Source: Moraxellaceae bacterium
GTDB lineage: Bacteria; Pseudomonadota; Gammaproteobacteria; Pseudomonadales; Moraxellaceae
Direction of reading: 5' to 3'
NCBI GenBank assembly: GCA_003543245.1
Contig: DPJB01000025.1
Span: 164,749-196,044, forward strand
Length of the DNA: 31,296 nt
How positions within the stretch are numbered: position 1 is the stretch's first letter; each line of letters opens with the position of its first letter. The notes below the pieces were generated by a model. The model was not told the DNA's origin. It saw only the letters and a program-made list of their open reading frames with translations, and did no database searches. This document shows, piece after piece, positions 8,113 through 14,908 of the stretch. A program made the position numbers and the translations under genes.

Positions 8113-9191
8113 TCAGAGCTTGCGCTGCCAGGCAATGCCAAACGAGTTCTCTTCCATGTGCAGGTTGGCGTTGCCGCCGCCAAGTCCGGCTGGCGGAAAG
8201 CCGGGCAGGATCGAGTTGCTGCCCTGCACGGACACTTCGGGCATGTGGGCCACAAAGAGGCTGACCGGGTTTCTCTCGTTCACCGCAAAGCTGCCGCCGA
8301 TGGTGTAGTGTTTTTCCACCACGCCAGGCGCGAGGATGTTGAAGAAGGTCTCGCCAGCGGGGATGGGCTGGTCCAGGTCGCTGTAGCCGGCACGCAGGGT
8401 CAGCGTCGGGGTGGCCTGGTAAATGACGCCGAGCTTGATCACGTCGACATCATTCCAGCCAAAGCCGGGGCCGTTGTCACTGCCCAGCGGCTGGCCGGCA
8501 AAAAAGGGTGCTCACGCTGTTACCGACAGCAGGAATGTCGCTCAGGGCAATGTGCTGGTAGTCGGCAAGGAATGTCAGTTTTGGCGTGACCTTCACGGAT
8601 GCACCGATGGTCCATGTTTCGGGAATGTCGAAGTCGCCCTGGTCGGCAAACAGGTCGGCATACTTGTCAAATTGGCTCATCAGGGTTTTCGACTGCCAGT
8701 TGGCTCCGAGCGTGACATGCTCGCCGAACCGGCCTTGCCAGCCGAGGCGAAGGCCGGCCCCAGTGGCACCAAAGAGGGCATAGGGATTACTGCTGTAATC
8801 CGTGTTCATGCCGCCGTTGCCATACATCGCAAGGCCCACGGCCAGCGAAGGGCTGAGCGCGTGGTTGTAGCCAAACATCGGGGATGTAGAAGTTTTTTGT
8901 CCCGTCCCCTTCAAGCTGCTGGTCCGGACCAAAGGCATTGCCGGTAATTTATGCGCCGCGCTCGGGCGTGAAGACTTCGAGGCCAAGGTCCAGACGGTTA
9001 CCCAGATATACCAGGCCGGCCGGGTTGGTCGCCGCAGCAAGCGAGCCCTGGGCAAGCGCCACGCCTGCACCGGCTACGCCCTTCGATTGCACGCCATAGC
9101 CATGCGAGAAATAGCCGTTGATGGCATGGGCAACGCCGGTGCCGGCAAATGCGATGGCCAGAATGGCGCGGGTGAGGGGTGTGCGGGACAT
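8113..9191 (-). pseudogene. FadL-family outer-membrane transporter, multiply disrupted
   Basis: FadL-type long-chain fatty-acid/hydrocarbon channel spread over three frames. The first 80 residues (signal peptide, then the conserved INGYFSHGYG and ATNPAG segments) end at a TAA (8951-8949). The same frame continues beyond it with ITGNAFGPDQQLEG, so this is a nonsense change. A frameshift near 8880 leads to FGYNHALSPSLAVG and YGNGGMNTDY. A further shift in a T6 run near 8500-8505 leads to GSDNGPGFGW and on to the stop at 8113. Between NPYALFG and AGLRLGW the usual stretch of roughly 60 residues seems missing, which points to an internal deletion. A GGAG site and 19-base spacing put it downstream of the MFS gene in one transcript. 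Confidence 0.88.
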
Positions 9192-9210
9192 GCGGACTCC
9201 AGGGCGGGAG

Positions 9211-10425
9211 TCAGGCCACGAGCTTGTCGCGCCGGCTCAGCTCCGGAAACCAGCGCATCCATAGCGCCACGACCACCAGCGTTCCTGCACCCCCGAGGAT
9301 CACGGCCGGGATGACGCCGAGCAGGGCCGCCGTCGCGCCGGATTCAAACTCCCCCAGCTGGTTCGATGCACCAATGAACAGGAAGTTCACGGCATTGACG
9401 CGGCCACGCATGGCATCCGGCGTTTCCAGCTGTACCAGAGAGGAGCGCACCACCACGCTGATCATGTCGGCGGCGCCCAGTACGAACAGGGCGCTCATCG
9501 ACAGCAGCAGAGACGTCGACAGTGCAAAGACAATGGTCGCGACACCAAATACCGCGACGGCGCCAAACATGATTTTTCCCACCTGCCGGTCCAGCGGAAA
9601 GCGCACCAGCCAGACCGACATCAGCAGCGCCCCTGCAGCAGGCGCGGCGCGCAACAGCCCAAGCCCCCACGGGCCGGTGTGCAGGATGTCACGGGCAAAG
9701 ATCGGCAGCAGTGCGGTGGCGCCACCAAGCAACACGGCAAACAGGTCCAGCGAAATGGCACCCAGCAGTACCGGGTTACGACGGATGAAGGCGATGCCGG
9801 CAAACACCGAGCTGTCTTCCTTGCTGACCGGCGCTGGCGGGGTGTGCGTATAGGTCACCATGCCGAGCAGTACGGCCGAGAGCGCGTACATGAGTGCGGT
9901 GATGCTGTAGACCGTTTGGGCGCCGCCAACATAGGCCAGGCCACCGAGTGCCGGGCCACTGATGATGGCGGCCTGCATGGCGGCACTGGAGGCGCTGACC
10001 GCACGAGGTAGGTCATCGGTGCGGACAATCGCCGGCAGCATGGCGGACAGCGTGGGCGAGCCGAAAGTCTTGGTGATGCCAAGCAGGAAGGCCGCGAAAA
10101 AAATTCCTTCGCGCGAGATCCAGCCCTGCCAGCTGGCCGCCCCAAGCGCCGCAGCAATCAGGCACTGCGCCACATTGCACAACTGCACGATGCTGCGCCG
10201 GTTGTAGCGGTCGGCCACGTGACCTGCCACCAGCACGAAGAGGATGGCCGGCAGGAAGCCCACCAGTCCCACCATGCCCAGATCCAGCGCGCTGCGGGTG
10301 AGGTCATACATCTGCCAGCCCACGGCCACGGCCAGCATCTGGAAGGCGGCCATGGTGAAGATGCGCACAAACCAGTAAAAGGCAAAGTCGCGGTTGATGA
10401 AGAGGCCAGGGTACGAGGCGGGCAT
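9211..10425 (-). CDS. MFS transporter (EntS/DHA3-like exporter)
   Basis: 404 residues with about 12 predicted membrane helices in two halves. The loop between helices 2 and 3 carries the MFS signature (GHVADRYNRR, about 68-77), and a related RFPLDRQVGK loop appears in the second half. The overall pattern matches MFS_3 proteins such as the enterobactin exporter EntS. It probably exports a small molecule from the inner membrane by proton antiport; the substrate is unknown. The frame is intact, unlike the FadL-like gene 19 bases downstream with which it seems co-transcribed. No siderophore gene is nearby. Confidence 0.88.
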   Translation of the reverse strand: MPASYPGLFINRDFAFYWFVRIFTMAAFQMLAVAVGWQMYDLTRSALDLGMVGLVGFLPAILFVLVAGHVADRYNRRSIVQLCNVAQCLIAAALGAASWQGWISREGIFFAAFLLGITKTFGSPTLSAMLPAIVRTDDLPRAVSASSAAMQAAIISGPALGGLAYVGGAQTVYSITALMYALSAVLLGMVTYTHTPPAPVSKEDSSVFAGIAFIRRNPVLLGAISLDLFAVLLGGATALLPIFARDILHTGPWGLGLLRAAPAAGALLMSVWLVRFPLDRQVGKIMFGAVAVFGVATIVFALSTSLLLSMSALFVLGAADMISVVVRSSLVQLETPDAMRGRVNAVNFLFIGASNQLGEFESGATAALLGVIPAVILGGAGTLVVVALWMRWFPELSRRDKLVA

Positions 10426-10503
10426 GGCATGAGCCGCAGCAGCAGATGGAGGAATGCAGCATACGACTGATGCCGTTTGAAAAAAATGCTGGCGCGCCCC
10501 TGT

Positions 10504-10531
10504 CTTAGGAAAGATTTAGGGTTTCCGTAAG
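10504..10531. promoter_or_regulatory. Inverted repeat upstream of the hemerythrin-like gene
   Basis: CTTAGGAAA (10504-10512) and TTTCCGTAAG (10522-10531) are inverted repeats with a single bulged base and a 9-base spacer. The site sits about 80 bases before the start codon, where an operator would be expected. It does not match FNR, NsrR or NorR consensus by eye. Confidence 0.35.
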
Positions 10532-10610
10532 GCCTATTTCATAACGGCTTCCCCGTGATCCTCCTAGCATGGCCCTGTCAGCAATGCCGCCGAGGCAAGG
10601 AGAACCCGTC

Positions 10611-11318
10611 ATGTACACCACCCATTCCCGTTATGACATTTACGCCTTCATCCACAAGGGCCTGCGTGCCTGTCTGACACAGACTCTGTTGCGGGTCGGT
10701 CGCCTGGACTGGACAGACAGTGACGATGTGGCGGCGGCCATGGACGAGGTCAGCGACATGCTTGATTTCTGCCGCCAGCATGTCGCCAAGGAAAACACCT
10801 ATGTACACGCGGCCATGGAACGACGCCGGCCGGAGTCTGCAACAACTGCAGATCATGAACATGAACATCATTTGCGTGACATTGAGGCGCTGGAAGTGCA
10901 GACGTTCACCATTCGTCGCCTGCCTGTGCTGCGACGCGAGGATGCGGTGACGACGCTCTACAAGGCACTCGCCGTTTTTGTCTCGGTCAATCTGGAACAC
11001 ATGGCGATGGAAGAGCGCGAGCACAACCGTATCCTCTGGGATACGCACAGTGATCAGGAAATCATGGCGATAGAGCACGCCATTGTTGCCTCGCAGTCCC
11101 CTGAGGACGGTCAGCGCGCCTTGCGCTGGATGTTGACGGCCATGCAGCCGACGGAACGTGCCGGCTTTCTGTCCGTGTTGCGCCAGTCAGCCCCGGCCGA
11201 GGTCTTTGATGGTCTCTTGCAGATGCTGCGTATTCATCTTTCCGAGCGCGACCTGATAAAGTTGTATGCAGCCTTGGGCATGGGGCGTCGTCCGCTCGAT
11301 TATGTCGGCATGGCCTGA
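10611..11318 (+). CDS. Hemerythrin-like domain protein
   Basis: 235 residues, all alpha-helical. Candidate di-iron ligands follow the hemerythrin order: His15, His57 with Glu61 (HVAKE), a His-rich stretch at 82-87 (HEHEHH), and His130 with Glu134 (HMAMEE). The first about 145 residues form the four-helix bundle; the remaining about 90 residues are an extra helical domain. Hemerythrin-like proteins bind O2 or NO, or handle iron in nitrosative-stress repair. There is no signal peptide, so it is cytoplasmic. AAGGAG precedes the ATG at 10611; the longer frame from 10569 lacks a site. A heme-copper-oxidase-like membrane protein follows after 25 bases, so the two form an operon. Confidence 0.82.
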   Translation: MYTTHSRYDIYAFIHKGLRACLTQTLLRVGRLDWTDSDDVAAAMDEVSDMLDFCRQHVAKENTYVHAAMERRRPESATTADHEHEHHLRDIEALEVQTFTIRRLPVLRREDAVTTLYKALAVFVSVNLEHMAMEEREHNRILWDTHSDQEIMAIEHAIVASQSPEDGQRALRWMLTAMQPTERAGFLSVLRQSAPAEVFDGLLQMLRIHLSERDLIKLYAALGMGRRPLDYVGMA

Positions 11319-11343
11319 TCAATCACGAAAAAGGAGTTTCAAC

Positions 11344-11715
11344 ATGCAGCCTTATGCACAACGCTGGATATTTTCGGCAATCGTTTATTTCTGTGTCGCG
11401 GTGGGTCTGGGTGTCTACATGGGCGCGAGCCATGATCATTCGCTGCACACGGTACATGCGCATCTCAATCTGCTGGGCTGGGTGACACAGGCGCTGATCG
11501 GGTTGATTTATAATTTCTTCCCCCTGGCAGGGGCAAGTCGTGTGGCGACAGTGCAGTTCTGGATTCACAACATCACGTTGCCGGTGATGATGGTTGCGCT
11601 GGGTGTGCTGGTGAAAGGCAATCCGGCAGTGGAGCCGGTCATGGGCATCACGTCGGTCATCATGCTCGGGGCCGTCATTCTCTTTGCCGTGAATGTCATC
11701 GGCCGGCGCGCCTGA
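11344..11715 (+). CDS. Four-helix His-rich membrane protein (heme-copper-oxidase-like)
   Basis: 123 residues with four predicted membrane helices (about 10-28, 36-58, 74-91, 98-117). The segment HAHLNLLGW (38-46) resembles the heme-ligand helix of heme-copper oxidase/NO reductase subunit I, and His30, 32, 35 and 75 add possible metal ligands. Such short homologues of the oxidase core are known as uncharacterised proteins near NO or O2 stress genes. It is far too short to be an oxidase by itself; a heme-binding or sensor/accessory role in the inner membrane is possible. AAGGAG lies just before the ATG, and the gene is coupled to the hemerythrin-like gene upstream. Confidence 0.75.
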   Translation: MQPYAQRWIFSAIVYFCVAVGLGVYMGASHDHSLHTVHAHLNLLGWVTQALIGLIYNFFPLAGASRVATVQFWIHNITLPVMMVALGVLVKGNPAVEPVMGITSVIMLGAVILFAVNVIGRRA

Positions 11716-11720
11716 CGCAT

Positions 11721-11746
11721 TGCCGGGGCGGCTCAGCGCCCCGGCA
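11721..11746. terminator. Stem-loop between convergent operons
   Basis: TGCCGGGGCG (11721-11730) pairs perfectly with CGCCCCGGCA (11737-11746) across a 6-base loop. It overlaps the last codons of the GAF gene on the minus strand and follows the membrane-protein gene by 5 bases. The T run is short, so termination may be partial. Confidence 0.7.
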
Positions 11747-13082
11747 TTTCCTGCAGCAACACGTTGCGGTTGAGCTGAAGCCGGAAGCGTCCCCGTCCTG
11801 TTTTTTCGATGAGTATGTCGTTGCCGCGCTCGCACAGGCGGCGCTGCAGCAGGATCAGCCGGGCCTCCAGATTGTCATCAATATCCGGCAGCCGCAGTGC
11901 TGCATCCAGACGCAGTTCGCGGTTGGTGAACTCGGTGCGGCCAGCGTCGGCATGCAAGGTCAGCAGGCGCCAGAATATCGCCCCCGCCACTCCCTTGATC
12001 AGGTAATCCTCGCCAAGAAACACACTGCAGTTTGCCGGGTAGTATTTCACGGACAGTGCCGTGCCTGATGCAGGCGCAATTTCGGTGAGCTGGCGCGCAT
12101 CCTCGGCGTGGCACTCTGATGTCTGCTGCAGGGACAGGATGGCGGCACCGAGCAGTGTCGCCACACTGACCAGGGCATCCTCGTCATCATAGCTGAAGCG
12201 TCTTGGTTCGGGACTTTCCACATGCAGGACGCCCAGCAGGCGTCCGGCGGCCTCGATCGGTACTGACAACTGGCTGTGCGGCTCGGGCAGGCCGGGAAAC
12301 GGAATTGCCGTTTCCAGCAGGTTGCCCATGCCCGCTTCGGCGGCATGTTCGCGAATGGCTTTGCTGTAGACGTACTCTGCCGCCATTTGCGTGATACGGA
12401 TGGGCGTGCGTACTTCTGCAGCCATGCCGATGATTCCGCGCCCCACCGGAAACTCGGAACCGATACCGGAGTGCGCATAGCCATGTGATGCCACGGTATA
12501 GAGCGTGGTGCCTGCGGCATCGCGGAACAGGATCATGGCATGAAGAATGCCGAGTCCGCAGTCCAGCGTGTTGAGCGTGGTTTCGAGCAGGCTGGCCAGA
12601 TCGGTACAGGCGCCCATGCGCGTCGACACATGACGCAGTGCGGCAAGATGATGGTGCGCATGCGGGAGCGGTTGCACTTCATCCCCGGGGACATGTTCGA
12701 TGTCGAGCACCTGATAGACATCTGCGCCACGCAGGTGAAAGACACCGCTCATGCCGGTCTGCGAGGCAATCCCGGCAAGCTTTGCTTTCATGCTTTCAAA
12801 CAGCGGCCCCTCGGTTTCGGTGCGCCGGTAGAGCAGGGCAAGACGGAAGCGTCCGGAAGTTTCCGGATGAATGACAATGGTGGTGACCTGCGGGTTGGCG
12901 AGGATGTTTTCGCGCGTCTTGTTGAAAAACTGGAACGACAGGGCCACGTGATCGCGATCCACGTAATGCACCTGTGATACATAGGTGACATTGGGCATGC
13001 CACTGGCATCGCAGGTGGCGATGGCTGCCGGAATTTCCCCTTCGAGACAGGGACGGATGCTGTCGAGCGTGATGCGGTTCAT
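11733..13082 (-). CDS. PNPOx-like/GAF/winged-helix fusion, probable sensor-regulator
   Basis: 449 residues in three parts. Residues 1-130 are a pyridoxamine-phosphate-oxidase-like split barrel, a fold that holds FMN, F420 or heme. Residues about 150-320 are a GAF sensor domain (GRGIIGMAAE at 214-223; SVPIEAAGRLLGVLHVES at 273-290). Residues about 345-445 resemble a winged helix-turn-helix (FTNREL, then LQRRLCERGNDILI and the GRGRFRLQL hairpin), suggesting DNA binding. There are no membrane segments. The combination suggests a one-component regulator that reads a redox or gas signal through the barrel and GAF. It overlaps the upstream PNPOx gene by 4 bases (ATGA) and faces the hemerythrin operon head-on. 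The C-terminal assignment is inference. Confidence 0.75.
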   Translation of the reverse strand: MNRITLDSIRPCLEGEIPAAIATCDASGMPNVTYVSQVHYVDRDHVALSFQFFNKTRENILANPQVTTIVIHPETSGRFRLALLYRRTETEGPLFESMKAKLAGIASQTGMSGVFHLRGADVYQVLDIEHVPGDEVQPLPHAHHHLAALRHVSTRMGACTDLASLLETTLNTLDCGLGILHAMILFRDAAGTTLYTVASHGYAHSGIGSEFPVGRGIIGMAAEVRTPIRITQMAAEYVYSKAIREHAAEAGMGNLLETAIPFPGLPEPHSQLSVPIEAAGRLLGVLHVESPEPRRFSYDDEDALVSVATLLGAAILSLQQTSECHAEDARQLTEIAPASGTALSVKYYPANCSVFLGEDYLIKGVAGAIFWRLLTLHADAGRTEFTNRELRLDAALRLPDIDDNLEARLILLQRRLCERGNDILIEKTGRGRFRLQLNRNVLLQEMPGR

Positions 13083-13561
13083 CGGCCCATCCTTACGCCG
13101 GCACCCGGCCCCGGTGTCTGCTGGAAAATGTCGGTTGGCGTGAAGGTGATGGCCTGCATGTCATCCAGTGTGAAGCCGTGAATGGCATAGGCGAGTTCGC
13201 GGACGTAGCCGAGCGGGACGATGTCACTGGCGAAGGCAGCACGGTGTTCGTCAGCTACTGACGTGTCTGCGGGCAGCGCCTCGTGCACAGACGCATCAAG
13301 GCCTTTCAGCTGGATGGTGCGATGTGTACTGGGTTCGGAGAACACCACGGCGATGGCGCCGGTATCCGTAATGTCCTGCAGTAACTGGCGTGCCTGTGAG
13401 CGGAGCACAAGCACGGTAACCTGCTGGCGGTCTGCCGAGAGCCTGCAGCCGGCACTGCGCGCCAGTGACGGAACAAAGCGGCGGTCGCGCGACGCAACGC
13501 TGATGGATACGCCACCCTGCATGAAGCGGGCATCATCTTCCGTGACAATCGTTGAACTCAT
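13079..13561 (-). CDS. PNPOx-like split-barrel protein
   Basis: 160 residues resembling the flavin-binding split-barrel family (pyridoxamine 5'-phosphate oxidase-like). Alternating strands include ISVASRDRRFVPSLAR (20-35), VTVLVL (48-53) and IAVVFSEPSTHRTIQLKG (73-90), in the order of that fold. Its genuine substrate is unlikely to be pyridoxine; many such small proteins bind heme or flavin as sensors or reductases. It is translationally coupled to the PNPOx-GAF gene, so two barrels of the same family are co-produced and may form a complex. No good ribosome site precedes the ATG at 13561; a perfect stem-loop sits there instead. Confidence 0.72.
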   Translation of the reverse strand: MSSTIVTEDDARFMQGGVSISVASRDRRFVPSLARSAGCRLSADRQQVTVLVLRSQARQLLQDITDTGAIAVVFSEPSTHRTIQLKGLDASVHEALPADTSVADEHRAAFASDIVPLGYVRELAYAIHGFTLDDMQAITFTPTDIFQQTPGPGAGVRMGR

Positions 13562-13570
13562 GAAGAGCAG

Positions 13571-13608
13571 TCCGGTCTGGTGGAGTGTCTATCGTGCACC
13601 AGACCGGA
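13571..13608. promoter_or_regulatory. 12-bp perfect inverted repeat before the PNPOx-like gene
   Basis: TCCGGTCTGGTG (13571-13582) and CACCAGACCGGA (13597-13608) flank a 14-base loop. It starts 9 bases upstream of the PNPOx start codon and 13 bases past the PhaC-like stop. There is no T run, so it is not a classic terminator; an operator, processing site or translation-control hairpin is more likely. Confidence 0.55.
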
Positions 13609-13621
13609 TGCGCAATAAAGC

Positions 13622-14767
13622 TCAGTGCGAGCGTGCGGCCAGCCAGTCGGCCACCGGCGCCCAGATGGCGGATGGCGCCTTGCTGCCGGAGAGGATGCCC
13701 ATGTGGCCGCCGGGGGCGTGCAGGAAGGTCTTGTCCTGCGTGCCGACCAGTTCGTTGAGGGCTTCGATGGCGGGGCGGGTGACCATGGTGTCGCTCTTGC
13801 CGCCAATGGTGAACAACGCAGAATGGATGTCGGCCAGTTGTGCAACAGTGCCGGCAATATGCAGCGTACCGGTAGAGAACTCGTTCTCGATCCACAGCCG
13901 GCCGATCATGTCTTTCACGACGCCGCCCGGGTAGGGCACCATATTGTCGAGAAAAGCGGACTGTGTTGCGTGATCGGTCACAAATTCGCGGTCGCCCAGC
14001 TTGCGCAGCAGTTCCCAGTACCCCATCAGGCTGCCGACGGGATTGGTCATCTTGAAGCCCACGACATTCATCCAGCCAGGCGTGTGCAGCAGCGGCGCCG
14101 GTACATCGTTGATGCGCAGACCGGTCGAGCGTTCCACTTTTTCAGCCTGACGTTTGACGGCCTGATAAAATCGGCCCAGTGCACCCGAGGCATGGGTATT
14201 GATGGGGGCGCCCAGAATGACGAGATTGCGGATATCGGCATCATGGGTGAGCGCGGTATAGCAGAGTGCCAGTACGCCACCCAGGCTCCAGCCATGCAGC
14301 GACAGTTCCTGCTGGCCGCTGTGTGTGCGCACGGCCTGGATGAATTCCGGCATCAGGTGCGCGGCATACGTCTCGAAGGTGTAGTGCGTGTGCCGGAAGC
14401 GCGGCACACCCCAGTCAATCAGGTAGACATCAAAACCGCGCGCCAGAAAATACTTCACCAGACTGCGATCCGGGAACAGGTCGTAGATGCTCATGTTCAC
14501 GGCCAGCGGCGGCACGATCACAAGCGGCACGCGCTGGCGTTGCGTGGCGACCGGCATGGCGCGGCCATCCATCAGTACGTTGCTTTCTGTCAGGGGATGG
14601 TAATGGCGCAGTTGCACCAGCCCGTTGTCATGCACCACATCAAATGCCGTCTGGTTGGCCAGCACCAGCGTTTCCGTCCGCAGGAAGCGGTCACGTGCAT
14701 TGCGGACCACATGGCGGGCACGCCGCATGAGCGGGCGTTTACGGATGGCAGTGGCAGATGCGGGCAT
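13622..14767 (-). CDS. PhaC-like alpha/beta-hydrolase with Ser nucleophile
   Basis: 381 residues similar in layout to the catalytic half of polyhydroxyalkanoate synthase. It has PLVIVPPLAVNMSIYDL (81-97), YFLARGFDVYLIDWG (106-120) and the elbow HGWSLGGV (158-165), with Asp326 in GGKSDTMV and His355 in PGGHMG. In true PHA synthases the nucleophile is Cys (GxCxGG); here it is Ser161, so polymerase activity is doubtful and a hydrolase or acyltransferase role is more likely. AGGAAG precedes the ATG at 14767; the frame extends upstream to 14875 but without a site. No phaA, phaB, phasin or depolymerase gene is nearby. It lies between the TPR gene and the PNPOx operon on the same strand. Confidence 0.8.
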   Translation of the reverse strand: MPASATAIRKRPLMRRARHVVRNARDRFLRTETLVLANQTAFDVVHDNGLVQLRHYHPLTESNVLMDGRAMPVATQRQRVPLVIVPPLAVNMSIYDLFPDRSLVKYFLARGFDVYLIDWGVPRFRHTHYTFETYAAHLMPEFIQAVRTHSGQQELSLHGWSLGGVLALCYTALTHDADIRNLVILGAPINTHASGALGRFYQAVKRQAEKVERSTGLRINDVPAPLLHTPGWMNVVGFKMTNPVGSLMGYWELLRKLGDREFVTDHATQSAFLDNMVPYPGGVVKDMIGRLWIENEFSTGTLHIAGTVAQLADIHSALFTIGGKSDTMVTRPAIEALNELVGTQDKTFLHAPGGHMGILSGSKAPSAIWAPVADWLAARSH

Positions 14768-14885
14768 GAACGGGGCTTCCTGTAGCTGTGGGGCTGGTGC
14801 GACTTGCGAATAGTCACGGCCCTGACGCCCGGGGTCACTGACCGGAAGCAACAATCTCGCTGACATTTTGGACAATGTGCCGGGC

Positions 14886-14908
14886 TTGCATCAGGGTTTG
14901 CATCAGGG
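14886..14908. repeat. Short tandem duplication at the end of the TPR gene
   Basis: TTGCATCAGGG occurs at 14886-14896 and 14898-14908 with one base between. The second copy contains the stop codon of the TPR gene. It looks like a replication-slippage duplication. Confidence 0.75.
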
